64,000 bases of DNA from Butyricimonas faecalis. Its GTDB lineage: Bacteria > Bacteroidota > Bacteroidia > Bacteroidales > Marinifilaceae. The notes below the pieces were generated by a model. The model was not told the DNA's origin, made no database searches, and was given only the letters and a program-made list of their open reading frames with translations. The position numbers were made by a program, and so were the translations under genes. Below are positions 1-9,147 of this stretch, piece by piece (position 1 is the stretch's first letter; each line of letters begins with the position of its first letter). Where the stretch lies: NCBI RefSeq assembly GCF_003991565.1, contig NZ_CP032819.1, positions 62,001 to 126,000 on the forward strand, read 5' to 3'.

Positions 1-173
1 ACGGTAACGGCACTGGCTCCCGGGTAGGACGCGGATATTTTCACGACGGGCGGGGTGATGCGCGGGTACTGGTCCACGGGGAGTAAATATAACCCGATGA
101 ATCCTACCAGTACGATGAGGATGGATAGTACGGCCGAGAATATCGGCCTGTCAATAAAGAACCCGGGTTTCAT
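1..173 (-). CDS. RND efflux permease, N-terminal fragment (AcrB/MexB type)
   Basis: This is the first 57 codons of an inner-membrane RND drug-efflux permease; the rest lies left of the window. Its start, [18 protein letters not shown], is the classic N-terminus of HAE1-family pumps: the cytoplasmic amphipathic helix followed by TM1, then the LPVDQYPRI and [14 protein letters not shown] stretch that opens the first porter subdomain. The start codon overlaps the stop of the membrane fusion protein gene as ATGA, so the two are translationally coupled and make one operon. The pump would take hydrophobic drugs, bile salts or detergents from the periplasm or inner membrane and pass them to a TolC-type channel. 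An outer membrane factor gene is expected further left. Confidence 0.95.
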   Translation of the reverse strand, partial: MKPGFFIDRPIFSAVLSILIVLVGFIGLYLLPVDQYPRITPPVVKISASYPGASAVT

Positions 174-1309
174 AGGGTAACCTCCTTTTCTTTAATCGTT
201 TCGGGGCTCACGGGTTTCACGAGTGCTCCCGGGGTTAGTTTGTGGTAGCCTTCAACGACAACCAGCTCGTCGGGACCAAGCCCGCGCTCTACCACGATAT
301 GGTTGTTCACTTCGGGACCGGTTTCGATAAAGCGTTTCTCGGCTGTACTATCACGGCGGACAACGTATATGTAGGCGCCGCCTTTTTCAATGGCGACTGC
401 CTTGCTGGGAACGACGATGGCGTTTTCACGCACGTCGAGTAACAACTTTACTTTAGTGAATTGTCCCGGCAATAGTTTCCTGTCGGGATTGGGGAGTTCG
501 GCACGTACGCCGAATGTACCCGTTTGGGGATTTACCTGCGGGTCGGCGAAGTCCACGATTCCGGTCAGGGGGTAAACCGAGTTGTCGGCCAGGGTGATGG
601 TCACGCTGGGTTGCCATGACCGGTTGGCGTCTTTTTCGCCAAGGGTTACATTCCGCTGTTGGCTGCGCAGGTAGTCGAGGGCAGTAAGGCTGAAGTCCAC
701 GAGTACTTCGTCACTTTCCACGATCGTGGCTAGCTGTGATTTCCCGCCGGGACCGACTAGGGTACCGATGTCGGCGTACCGTTCGCTGATGTATCCGTCG
801 ATGGGGGAGCGCACGGTGGTGTAACTTAATTCGAGTTCTGCTTGTGCCAAGTCTGCCTTGCTCATGGCGACGTTCGCCTTGGCACTCTCGTAAGCCGCCA
901 CGGCGTTATCGAGATCGAGTTGGCTGGCAGCCTTTTGCTCGTAAAGGGGGCGTAGGCGTTCCACGTCACGTTCGGCTTTTGCTTCTTGTGCCAGATCTTT
1001 TGCCAGTTGTGCTTTCGCTTTGTCAACACGAGCCTGGTAAAGGTCACTATTTATTTTGAAGAGCGGCTGGTTCCGTTTCACGCGCTTTCCTTCCTCGAAA
1101 AGCATCTGTTCCAGGTAGCCTTCGACGCGAGCTCTCACTTCGACGAATCCTTTTGCTCGAATTTGCCCGACGTATTCTCCGTATATTTCCATGTTCTCTA
1201 CTCCTACTTTCTCGACGGCCACTACTTGTCGCTCCGGTTCGTGCTTGTCTTTACAACCGGACAGGAGTATGAATGACACGAGTGTAATTGCTATTCCTAA
1301 TTTTTTCAT
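170..1309 (-). CDS. RND efflux membrane fusion protein (AcrA/HlyD type lipoprotein)
   Basis: This is the periplasmic adaptor of a tripartite RND pump. The 379-residue protein starts with a signal peptide and lipobox (LLSGC, Cys about 19), so it is an inner-membrane-anchored lipoprotein as AcrA is. Residues about 50-80 form the first half of the barrel-sandwich domain ([10 protein letters not shown]). Residues about 95-160 are a heptad-rich helical hairpin, and about 165-185 close the lipoyl fold ([21 protein letters not shown]). A beta-barrel and membrane-proximal domain follow ([16 protein letters not shown]). It is the promoter-proximal gene of the operon and overlaps the permease by 4 bp. 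The intergenic DNA upstream holds palindromes that could be a repressor site. Confidence 0.95.
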   Translation of the reverse strand: MKKLGIAITLVSFILLSGCKDKHEPERQVVAVEKVGVENMEIYGEYVGQIRAKGFVEVRARVEGYLEQMLFEEGKRVKRNQPLFKINSDLYQARVDKAKAQLAKDLAQEAKAERDVERLRPLYEQKAASQLDLDNAVAAYESAKANVAMSKADLAQAELELSYTTVRSPIDGYISERYADIGTLVGPGGKSQLATIVESDEVLVDFSLTALDYLRSQQRNVTLGEKDANRSWQPSVTITLADNSVYPLTGIVDFADPQVNPQTGTFGVRAELPNPDRKLLPGQFTKVKLLLDVRENAIVVPSKAVAIEKGGAYIYVVRRDSTAEKRFIETGPEVNNHIVVERGLGPDELVVVEGYHKLTPGALVKPVSPETIKEKEVTL

Positions 1310-1357
1310 ATGAGTTGATTTTGTATACGTTTCTGTCTTAATTCTTCTTTATGCTAT

Positions 1358-1379
1358 GAAAATAGCATGCTATATTTTC
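1358..1379. promoter_or_regulatory. Palindrome upstream of efflux operon (possible operator)
   Basis: A 22-bp near-palindrome with GAAAATA at one end, TATTTTC at the other and AGCATGCT in the centre lies about 50 bp upstream of the adaptor start. The core ATAGCATGCT occurs again at 1512-1521. The bases at 1351-1368 can also fold as ATGCTAT-gaaa-ATAGCAT. Efflux operons of this kind are often controlled by TetR or MarR repressors binding such palindromes, but no regulator gene is visible here, so the operator role is inference. Confidence 0.4.
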
Positions 1380-1549
1380 GCGTGATGGTGTAAAAATGTG
1401 GCATGTCGTTGTAATACAGTGTTGTTTGTAAATCCTGTTGCATTGCCTGTTTCACGAACGGCGTGTTTTTCGTGTAGAATAATACCACAGGTTGTGGAAG
1501 AAGCAAGTTTATAGCATGCTCACCACGTTTTTTTGTTACTGAAATGAGG

Positions 1550-1927
1550 TTATAGTGCTTTTGCAATGAGGTGTCCCGCGTAAATGGCTGTTAATCCCAG
1601 TATGACGCTGAGGGCGGTGTAGGAGATAAAATATAAATAGTTTTGTTCTCTCAGTAAAACGAAGTTCTCGTTCATAAAGGTGGAGAAGGTGGTAAAACCT
1701 CCGCATAAACCCACGGTTAGGAATAAGCGTATGTCCGCGTTGAAGAGGTGGCCTCGCTCGAACAAGCCGTAGAAGATTCCGATCAGCAAGCATCCCGCGA
1801 TGTTAACAGCCATGGTGCCGAAAGGAAATGCTGAAAGGAAGTGGTGTTGTACAAAACGAGTCAGAAGGAAACGAAATATTCCCCCGCAGAAGCTTCCCAA
1901 ACCGATGATCAATAGTGTTTTAAACAT
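1550..1927 (-). CDS. crcB: Fluoride ion channel CrcB/Fluc
   Basis: This is a 125-residue, four-helix inner-membrane protein that exports fluoride and works as a dual-topology dimer in the Fluc family. Family signatures are visible: GSFCGGIFRF in the first helix (residues 11-20), the conserved Asn in AVNIAG (about 42), and GLCGGFTTFSTF (about 73-84), which holds the Na+-site glycines and threonines and the pore phenylalanines. Its length is normal for the family. The gene stands alone, read away from the sigma-factor gene at 2065 with about 137 bp between. I see no fluoride riboswitch upstream, so expression is probably constitutive. Confidence 0.93.
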   Translation of the reverse strand: MFKTLLIIGLGSFCGGIFRFLLTRFVQHHFLSAFPFGTMAVNIAGCLLIGIFYGLFERGHLFNADIRLFLTVGLCGGFTTFSTFMNENFVLLREQNYLYFISYTALSVILGLTAIYAGHLIAKAL

Positions 1928-2064
1928 ATGCTACGCTTGTTTGATGATTTTCGATATCATGATTATGAATTGGACGCAAATATATGACTTTTATTGGGCG
2001 TATGAAAGGAGCTATTGTTGCTTCTTTTTTTTATATTCGCGGGTGTTATTTCAAGGAACGGCAA

Positions 2065-2631
2065 ATGAAACATGAAGAAGAAGATATAATCGATCTCTTG
2101 AAAAAAGGGAACGTGGCGTGTGTTAAGATGCTGTTTGATAACTATTACCGGGCATTATGTGTGTTTGCTTTACGTTTTTTGAATTCGTTCGAGGATGCCG
2201 AGGATGTTGTACAAGAGGTTTTTGTTAATTTTTGGGAGAAAAAGAAGGGGTGCGAGTTTTCGGGTTCGTTGCGATCGTTTCTTTTTGGAGCGGTGAACAA
2301 GGCGGCTCTTTATCATTTACGAAATTCTGATCGAATGGTCTTTGAGGGACTTGAAACGCATCTTAATCAATTGATGGAAGAGGAGATGCCGGAGAGTGAC
2401 GAGGATATAGCATTACGTAAGCAGAAGTTATTCCGGGAAATAGAGGCATTGCCGGAAAAATGTCGAGAGGTTTTTGTTGCGATCGTATTGGAAAATTTGT
2501 CTTATAAAGAGGTGGCAGAAAAGTTGAATGTTTCTGTTAATACCGTGAAAACACACTATTCACGTGCGTTAAAACAGTTGCGGGAGCATTTGGATATCAT
2601 TGCGTTACTATTTTTTAGTATCAAAAAGTAA
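2065..2631 (+). CDS. ECF RNA polymerase sigma factor (sigma-70 family)
   Basis: This 188-residue extracytoplasmic-function sigma factor probably directs transcription of the SusC/SusD locus that follows. Region 2 is visible as LFDNYYRALCVFALRFLNSFEDAEDVVQEVFVNFWEK with spacing typical of sigma2. Region 4 is a clean HTH: ALPEKCREVFVAIVLENLSYKEVAEKLNVSVNTVKTHYSRALKQLREHL. I chose the ATG at 2065 over an in-frame start 27 codons upstream because AGGAA precedes it and the protein then begins, as usual, just before region 2. The next gene is its FecR-type anti-sigma factor, the standard pairing for Bacteroidetes cell-surface signalling. Confidence 0.93.
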   Translation: MKHEEEDIIDLLKKGNVACVKMLFDNYYRALCVFALRFLNSFEDAEDVVQEVFVNFWEKKKGCEFSGSLRSFLFGAVNKAALYHLRNSDRMVFEGLETHLNQLMEEEMPESDEDIALRKQKLFREIEALPEKCREVFVAIVLENLSYKEVAEKLNVSVNTVKTHYSRALKQLREHLDIIALLFFSIKK

Positions 2632-2699
2632 TTTTTTCTTTTCTTTTTTTCACCCATATCAGTTAAAACTGCAATATGTAGTAAAAAGTAACGTTGATT

Positions 2700-3512
2700 A
2701 TGGATGAAATTATATATAGATGGATTGCGGACTATAGTTTGGGGGTGATCGAGAAAGAGGATTTTGAGCGATTGAAAGCCTGGATTGAAGCATCTCCTAG
2801 TCATCGGGTTTTGTTCGAGCAAACACTCCGCCTTTACAAGGAAGGGAGAGAAATCGGTTTTCTGAGTGCCATGGATGAGGAGTGTTCATGGAAGAGTTTG
2901 GAGAGAAAATTGGGCAGAAGACATCGTTTGACGTGGACGAGGTGGATCGTTGCGGCTTCTATTTTGCTCGCGGGGGTTGTCGGGGGTGGTATTCTGTTGT
3001 TACCGGAATGGGAGAATGATTCTTCCGTGCAAGTGTTTTCAGAAATACCGGGAAAGGCTACGGTAATATTGCGAATGGCTGATGGAAAGAGTGTATCATT
3101 GAAGGAGAACGAGACAATAGGACTGGTGGAAAAAGACGGAACGGAGATTCATAAAGATACGATGAATCGATTGGTCTATGCGGCAAGTAATACGGAGAAA
3201 AAGAGTGTTTTGCACACGTTGGAGGTGCCTGTGGGAGGAGAGTTCGACATGGTATTGGCTGATGGTACGCGGGTATGGCTTAATTCGGCGACAAAGTTGC
3301 GTTATCCCACTCGTTTTACCGGGAAAAACAGGGAGGTGTACGTGGAAGGGGAAGCTTTCTTTTCCGTGTGTAAGGATTCGGCACACCCTTTTATAGTTCA
3401 TGCAGAGGGGGCTTGTGTGCGGGTTTTGGGTACGGAGTTTAATTTGTCTGCGTATCCCGGGGAACGTACTATAACGACATTGGCAGAAGGAAAAGTGGAG
3501 GTCAATGGATAA
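2700..3512 (+). CDS. FecR-type anti-sigma factor, N-terminal part (frameshifted)
   Basis: This is the inner-membrane anti-sigma factor that would hold the preceding ECF sigma factor until the SusC STN domain signals. A cytoplasmic sigma-binding segment is followed by one TM helix at about residues 81-103 (WIVAASILLAGVVGGGILLL), then the periplasmic FecR domain (VPVGGEFDMVLADGTRVWLNSATKLRYPTRF ... REVYVEGEAFFSV ... RVLGTEFNL). The frame ends at a TAA right after EGKVEVNG, in the middle of the FecR domain, and the rest continues in the +1 frame from 3505. I moved the start to the ATG at 2700, because the longer frame begins with TTG. As read, the locus would lack an intact anti-sigma factor, unless the base sequence is wrong here. 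Confidence 0.85.
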   Translation: MDEIIYRWIADYSLGVIEKEDFERLKAWIEASPSHRVLFEQTLRLYKEGREIGFLSAMDEECSWKSLERKLGRRHRLTWTRWIVAASILLAGVVGGGILLLPEWENDSSVQVFSEIPGKATVILRMADGKSVSLKENETIGLVEKDGTEIHKDTMNRLVYAASNTEKKSVLHTLEVPVGGEFDMVLADGTRVWLNSATKLRYPTRFTGKNREVYVEGEAFFSVCKDSAHPFIVHAEGACVRVLGTEFNLSAYPGERTITTLAEGKVEVNG

Positions 3513-3858
3513 AGTATCTAAGGTGTATTTGAAGCCGGGAGAGCAGGCTATTTGTGGGAAAGGAGCAAGGTTTATAGAGGTGAAGGAGGTGGATGTGTCA
3601 CTTTTTACCTCGTGGATAAAGGGTGTTTTCGAGTTTGAGAATATGTCGTTGCTGGCAATTTCTCGGCAATTGTCACGGTGGTACGGTGTTTCTTTCCAGT
3701 TTGAAGATGAAAGTTGTGCCGAGCGGCGTTTTACGGGAGGTATAAAGAAGTACGTTCCTTTGAATCAATCGTTGGATATTTTGGAGAAAACGACAAATGT
3801 GGTTTTTAAAGTTTCGGGACGGCACGTATTCGTAAAGTCACTTAAAAATGAAATATAG
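3505..3858 (+). CDS. FecR-type anti-sigma factor, C-terminal part (frameshifted)
   Basis: This continues the FecR protein in another frame. It begins with KVSKVYLKPGEQAI, which follows directly on the EGKVEVNG end of the upstream half in intact family members. Then comes the C-terminal DUF4974-like region with FTSWIKGVFEFENMSLLAISRQLSRWYGVSFQF and NQSLDILEKTTNVVFKVSGRHVFV, which resembles an STN-like fold. The two halves overlap by 8 bp (ATGGATAA), and there is no homopolymer at the join. The ATG is probably accidental. If translated, this piece would be a soluble fragment with no signal peptide. The two halves together, about 385 residues, match normal family length. Confidence 0.8.
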   Translation: MDKVSKVYLKPGEQAICGKGARFIEVKEVDVSLFTSWIKGVFEFENMSLLAISRQLSRWYGVSFQFEDESCAERRFTGGIKKYVPLNQSLDILEKTTNVVFKVSGRHVFVKSLKNEI

Positions 3859-3969
3859 AAACAAGAGGAGAAACAAAAAGTGGGAAATGGTACCAGCATT
3901 CCCCACGGTTGTATTCTCTCCATAAAATATAAGTTGATGTGGAATAACGTAAATTGATTAGGCAAAGTT

Positions 3970-6900
3970 ATGGAAAAAAAACGCATGTTCCGCTGTCTTT
4001 TGAGAGAAAAGCGGGATAGTAATTATTTTTTGATGATGAGATTAACAATCGTTTTAACAATTCTTTTGACAATGAACGTGTTTGGGACCGTGAATTCCCA
4101 AATCGTGAATCTGAAATGTAAGAATACGCCTTTGCGGGAGGTATTTCGATCTTTGAAACAGCAGACGGGGTATCTTTTCGTTTTTAACGAGGAAGAAATT
4201 GATCGAACACATCGTGTGAGCGTGGATATACATGATCGTACGTTGGTTCAGACTATGGATGAAGTGTTACGGGGATTGCCCTATTCTTACGAATTGCTCT
4301 CGGATATGGTCGTGATCAAGCCTATTCTGGAAAAAATTCGAATGCAAGTGCAGGATTCTCTGCCTAAGCAAATGGAAGTGACGGGAGTGGTGAAGGATTG
4401 TCAGGGAGAACCACTTCCCGGAGTATCGGTAGTGATCAAGGGGACGACGATCGGGGTGGCAACGGATGTAAATGGAAAGTTTCGGATTTTGTTAGAGAAG
4501 AAGAAGCAAGTGTTGAAGTTTTCCTTTATCGGAATAGAAACGAAAGAGGTTGTGTGGAACGGGCAGAGAACGATGGATGTGTTGTTGAATGATGATTGCG
4601 TGAATATCAAAGAGGTGGTGGTAACCGGTTATCAAACTATTGATAAGAGGAAGTTGACGAGTTCTATATCTTCTTTGGGCGAGGAGGATTTGACGTACAA
4701 AGGAGCGTTGACCGTGGACCAGATGTTAGAAGGTAAGGTTCCCGGTTTATTGGCGATGACGTTAAGTACTACACCTGGTGCAGCCACGAAGATGCGTTTG
4801 CGCGGAACAAGTACCTTTACCGGTACGCGTGAACCTTTGTGGGTGATTGACGGGGTGATTTACGAGAATCCGGTGCCGTTGACTGCCGACGAGATTAATA
4901 GTTGGGATAATGTGAATTTAATTGGTAATGCAATCACGGGATTGAATCCGCAGGATATAGAGCGTATTGATGTGTTGAAAGATGCTTCGGCAACGGCTAT
5001 TTATGGTACGCGTGCGGCTAATGGCGTGATTGTGGTGACAACAAAAACGGGTAAAGTGGGTGGTACTTTGCTTTCCTATTCTTTTAATGCCTCAGTGACC
5101 CAGCGGCCGACATACAATGATTTCGAGTTGATGAGTTCCAAAGAGCGTATTGATGTTTCGCGGGAGATTATGGAGCGAGGTTTGTATTTTGAGAATACGC
5201 CTCAACGTATGGGATACGAGGGGTTGATGATGGATTATTGGGATAAAAAGATTTCTTTTGCGGAATTTCAAGCGGGCGTGTCCCGGATGGAGAGTCAAAA
5301 TACGGATTGGTTCAAGGAGTTGTACCGCAATTCTTTCAGTCAGTCACATAACTTGAGTCTTTCCGGGGGTAACGAGACGACGCGTTATTATTTTTCTTTT
5401 GGTTACACGAATAGCAAAGGTGCGGAGAAAGGTGCTGATTTGTCTCGTTTGACGGCTCGTATGAACCTTTCTTCCCGGTTGAGAGAGAATATTTTGCTCG
5501 ACGTGCGTTTGAGTGGTTCTTTACAGGATGCCGATTATAACCCGGGATATTACTCGGCTTTTGACGAAGCGTATTACACGAATCGTACGATCCCAGCAAG
5601 AAATGCCGATGGTTCGTTGTATTATGTGGACAAAGAGGTGAATGATGAACATATCACGCAGACGAAAGTGTTGGCTCGATATAACATCATGAATGAGTTT
5701 GCAAACGGAGGACAAAGTATTATAAATAAGAGTTTGAATTTGACTGCCGCTTTGAATTGGGAATTGTTGCCCAACTTGCGTTACATGGGTACAGTGGGAT
5801 TGACAACGACGACGAATTTGACAGAGAGCTGGATGGGTGAGAAAAGTTTCTATATTGCTAATTTGCGCGGTTGGGATTATGGAGACAAGCCAGCGGGAGA
5901 TATTGCCATGAAGGGGATTCTTGACGGGGGAATTTATTCCAACGGCATGATGAATCAGTATGATTGGACGGTGCGAAACCAAATCAATTATAATTTCACG
6001 CTGAACGAAGTGCATAATTTTAACATTGATTTGGGACAAGAGGCTAAATCTACGATTTACAAAGGGGCACAGGGTAGTGTGTTTCCGGGATATATGCCGG
6101 ATGAGGGAAAAACGTTTAGTATGTTTCCAATGATCAGCCCGGGGGATATTTACGAATACCCGACAGCAATCCGAAGGTGGTTTTTGAGTTCCAGTGATGG
6201 GGTATTTCCGGTAATCACGGATAGACGGGAAAACTCATTGTCGTTTTACGGAACGTTTACCTATTCTTACCAGAATCTTTATTCATTGAATTTCAATATC
6301 CGTAATGACGGTTCCAACCGTTTCGGTCAGTATAAGAATGAGAAGTTTAATCCCGTATGGTCTGTTTCCGGGCGTTGGAATTTGAGTGATGAGGCTTTTA
6401 TGAATAGTGGTTGGATCGAGAGTCTAGCCTTGAGAATGTCTTACGGTTATCGGGGAAACGTGCCGAGCGAGAGCCCGTATATGATTATTGATCGCCCGAG
6501 AAAACAAACGGTTTCCGGGGAGCTAGGAGCTCTTGTGCAAGCTTTCCCGAATGCAAATTTGAAATGGGAGAAAACTTCTACGGTGAATATCGGGTTGGAT
6601 TGGGCCTTTTTTGGTGGACGCATCAGTGGTGCATTGGAGTACTATTATAGTAAATCGGTGGATTTGATCACGGAGCGTCCCGTGTCGTTGGTAAACGGTA
6701 TTTCTTCTTTGAAGGTGAATGACGGAAAACTTACCAACAGTGGTATTGATTTTAATATTTCGACTAAAAATATCGAGACGAAAGATTTCAAGTGGAGAAC
6801 GTCACTTTCTTTCTCTCACACGAAAAATAAAGTGACGAGAGGAGCCAAGACGGTGGAGGGGACGGTAAATACTTATATGAATTATGTCAATGGCTCGGTG

Positions 6901-7656
6901 ATCAAGGAAGGATCTTCTGTGGATGGTTTCTACTCTTACCAGTTCGATCGTTTGGACGAGTATGGATTGCCGCGTTTCAAGAATTTGACGGGAAATTCAT
7001 CGAACATGACAAACGAGGAGTTTTTGAGCACGATCTTCACTTACTCGGGGACTCGTACGCCGACGGCGTATGGTAGTTTCTCTACCGAGTTTATGTACAA
7101 AAAACTCTCTTTGCGTGCAGAGTTTTCTTATAAGTTTGGTTACAAAGTGCGGATGTTGAGGCTTTACCAGAATGATAAGAATGCATTGCCCGCACCGGAG
7201 GACAATATGACAAAAGTTATGGTGAACCGCTGGCGTCAGCCGGGTGACGAGGCTTACACGAATATCCCGGGATTGTCCAACGAGGAGTTGGCTGTACCAG
7301 AGGGCGATGTGATGCCGAGCGAGAGTGTGGCGTACAAATACACGATGGTGGATGTGGCTTTCCGTAACATTGTGGGACCATCGACCTACACGGGGTGGTA
7401 CATGTACGATCACTCGAATTTGCGTGTAGCTAAGGCTGATAATATCCGTGTGCGTTCTATTTCATTGGGATATTCGTTGGGCGGTAACTGGTTGAAGAAA
7501 TTGGGAGTCGGAGGTGCCCGTTTGGATTTCTCTGTTCAAAATATCGGGGTGATCGTGTTTGATAAGAAACTGAAGGGACAGGATCCGGATCAGGTGCAAT
7601 CAGTTGGAATGCCGACGTTGCCTACGTATAATTTGAGTTTGAACGTGAATTTCTAA
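3970..7656 (+). CDS. SusC/RagA TonB-dependent outer-membrane transporter with STN signalling domain
   Basis: This 1228-residue transporter imports a ligand delivered by the SusD-like lipoprotein, powered by TonB. Order of parts: signal peptide (about residues 21-44), STN domain (about 45-115; LREVFRSLKQQTGYLFVFNEEEI) that talks to the FecR anti-sigma factor, carboxypeptidase-regulatory-like domain (about 135-205; VTGVVKDCQGEPLPGVSVVIKGT), plug (about 215-330; VVVTGYQTIDKRKLTSSIS ... LKDASATAIYGTRAANGVIVVTTK), then a 22-strand barrel with a TonB-dependent C-terminus ending in LNVNF. The STN domain marks it as a trans-envelope regulated system. The substrate is unknown. No glycoside hydrolase is encoded nearby, which argues against a polysaccharide locus and leaves peptides, glycoproteins or metal chelates possible. 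Confidence 0.96.
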   Translation: MEKKRMFRCLLREKRDSNYFLMMRLTIVLTILLTMNVFGTVNSQIVNLKCKNTPLREVFRSLKQQTGYLFVFNEEEIDRTHRVSVDIHDRTLVQTMDEVLRGLPYSYELLSDMVVIKPILEKIRMQVQDSLPKQMEVTGVVKDCQGEPLPGVSVVIKGTTIGVATDVNGKFRILLEKKKQVLKFSFIGIETKEVVWNGQRTMDVLLNDDCVNIKEVVVTGYQTIDKRKLTSSISSLGEEDLTYKGALTVDQMLEGKVPGLLAMTLSTTPGAATKMRLRGTSTFTGTREPLWVIDGVIYENPVPLTADEINSWDNVNLIGNAITGLNPQDIERIDVLKDASATAIYGTRAANGVIVVTTKTGKVGGTLLSYSFNASVTQRPTYNDFELMSSKERIDVSREIMERGLYFENTPQRMGYEGLMMDYWDKKISFAEFQAGVSRMESQNTDWFKELYRNSFSQSHNLSLSGGNETTRYYFSFGYTNSKGAEKGADLSRLTARMNLSSRLRENILLDVRLSGSLQDADYNPGYYSAFDEAYYTNRTIPARNADGSLYYVDKEVNDEHITQTKVLARYNIMNEFANGGQSIINKSLNLTAALNWELLPNLRYMGTVGLTTTTNLTESWMGEKSFYIANLRGWDYGDKPAGDIAMKGILDGGIYSNGMMNQYDWTVRNQINYNFTLNEVHNFNIDLGQEAKSTIYKGAQGSVFPGYMPDEGKTFSMFPMISPGDIYEYPTAIRRWFLSSSDGVFPVITDRRENSLSFYGTFTYSYQNLYSLNFNIRNDGSNRFGQYKNEKFNPVWSVSGRWNLSDEAFMNSGWIESLALRMSYGYRGNVPSESPYMIIDRPRKQTVSGELGALVQAFPNANLKWEKTSTVNIGLDWAFFGGRISGALEYYYSKSVDLITERPVSLVNGISSLKVNDGKLTNSGIDFNISTKNIETKDFKWRTSLSFSHTKNKVTRGAKTVEGTVNTYMNYVNGSVIKEGSSVDGFYSYQFDRLDEYGLPRFKNLTGNSSNMTNEEFLSTIFTYSGTRTPTAYGSFSTEFMYKKLSLRAEFSYKFGYKVRMLRLYQNDKNALPAPEDNMTKVMVNRWRQPGDEAYTNIPGLSNEELAVPEGDVMPSESVAYKYTMVDVAFRNIVGPSTYTGWYMYDHSNLRVAKADNIRVRSISLGYSLGGNWLKKLGVGGARLDFSVQNIGVIVFDKKLKGQDPDQVQSVGMPTLPTYNLSLNVNF

Positions 7657-7668
7657 TGTCTAGATAAT

Positions 7669-9129
7669 ATGAAAAAAGTATTTTTATTTATATCGCTTTG
7701 TTTCGCTTTGCTCTCTTCCTGCAGTGATTTTTTGAAGGAGGAGGACAAGGATAAGGTGATACCGCGTACTGTTGATCATTTTTTGCAGATTATGCATCGG
7801 GAGGCTTTTATCACGAACAAAATGAATTATTTGACGGAGTTTATGACGGACGATATCGAGGAGAGGGCGAGAACTTCATCTAAGGATAAGAATGTTTACA
7901 AAAATCTATATACTTGGCAGCGAAATCTGGAGTTGGATGCCAATGGCGATAATGCTAACGTGAATGTTTCTTGGGAGTTGGCCTATCGGTTGATCCTGAT
8001 CTGTAATTACGTGATGGAGAATATTGACGATGCTATTGGAGAGGAGAATGAAAAGGATTTTGTGCGGGGAGAGGCCTATTTTGTGCGTGCTCGTAGTTAT
8101 TTTGAACTGGTGAATTTGTATGCTAAACATTATGACGTGGAAACGGCGGCCACGGAACCGGGTGTACCTCGTCACTTGGGTACCGGTGTGGAGGATACTT
8201 ATACGCGTTCCTCCGTGGCTGTAATCTATGATTTGATTGAAGCGGATTTGAAAGAGGCTATCCGGCAGTTCTCGAATAGCGGGTTGAAGAAATCTTTGTG
8301 GCATCCGAATGCAGAGACGGCGATGTTGCTACTATCCCGTATGTATTTGTATAAGTCGGATTGGGATAATTGCATTGATTATGCTACTCGGGTGATTGAC
8401 GCTAATGGGGGAAGATTGTGGAATTTGAAAGAACATCGGGAAGGAACATTCGTGAACACGACGAATCCGGAGATTTTGCATACTTACGGGGATCGATCGT
8501 CATTGTGTGGTGATAGTGGCGAGACGGCTGTTCCGAGTATTTATGAATCGTCGACCGGGGCGGTGACTTACGGGGTTTCTATCGATTTGTTGAGAACATT
8601 TTTGACCGGAGATCTGCGTGCCGGCAAGTACATGAAAGTGGTGTCCGGCACAAGTGTACCGACGAAGTGGTTGAATGCGTTCACGGATATGGGGGCGTTC
8701 ACTTATCGGGTATCAGAAGCTTATTTGAACCGGGCAGAGGCGTATGCGTTCAAAAATATGGATGCAGAGGCGTATGCCGATGTGGTGAAAGTGGTAGAGA
8801 ATCGTGTGGAGGATATGGCTAGCGTGGGAAATATTGCGGAGAGCGGTGTGGAATTGAAGCGTTTTATCTTTGACGAGCGGCGTCGGGAGTTCTGTTTCGA
8901 AGGGCAACGCTGGTATGACTTGAAGCGAACCAAATTGTTTGCCAAGCAGATTAATCACAAGTTTACGGAGGTGAACAATACAGGAACAACTATGGGTACG
9001 GAGATTTATATGTTGGCTCCCAATGACCCGAATTATATTTATCCTATTCCACAAAATGAGTTGAATGTGAACAACGTGATACAACAGAACGAGAGAGTGG
9101 ATAAGTTACCGATAAAGGAAGATTATTAA
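7669..9129 (+). CDS. SusD/RagB-type surface lipoprotein
   Basis: This is the ligand-binding lid of the SusC transporter. The 486-residue protein has a lipobox (LLSSC, Cys about 18) with acidic residues close behind, as in surface-exported lipoproteins. SusD features are visible: GEAYFVRARSYFELVNLYAKHY (a TPR-like helix, about 142-163), AETAMLLLSRMYLYKSDWDNCIDYATRVI, and at the C-terminus RRREFCFEGQRWYDLKR and DPNYIYPIPQNELNVNNVIQQN. It starts 12 bp after the SusC stop and so belongs to the same transcript. It is somewhat short for the family but shows no break. Confidence 0.95.
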   Translation: MKKVFLFISLCFALLSSCSDFLKEEDKDKVIPRTVDHFLQIMHREAFITNKMNYLTEFMTDDIEERARTSSKDKNVYKNLYTWQRNLELDANGDNANVNVSWELAYRLILICNYVMENIDDAIGEENEKDFVRGEAYFVRARSYFELVNLYAKHYDVETAATEPGVPRHLGTGVEDTYTRSSVAVIYDLIEADLKEAIRQFSNSGLKKSLWHPNAETAMLLLSRMYLYKSDWDNCIDYATRVIDANGGRLWNLKEHREGTFVNTTNPEILHTYGDRSSLCGDSGETAVPSIYESSTGAVTYGVSIDLLRTFLTGDLRAGKYMKVVSGTSVPTKWLNAFTDMGAFTYRVSEAYLNRAEAYAFKNMDAEAYADVVKVVENRVEDMASVGNIAESGVELKRFIFDERRREFCFEGQRWYDLKRTKLFAKQINHKFTEVNNTGTTMGTEIYMLAPNDPNYIYPIPQNELNVNNVIQQNERVDKLPIKEDY

Positions 9130-9147
9130 TAGTGAAAAGTGATGGTA

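Noticed and set aside
1354..1566. 70-codon open frame on the minus strand after crcB.
   Set aside because: It overlaps the crcB 3' end, has no recognised content and covers the palindromes upstream of the efflux operon.
1928..2064. Fluoride riboswitch upstream of crcB.
   Set aside because: The leader lacks the conserved riboswitch pattern; only the divergent sigma-factor control region is present.
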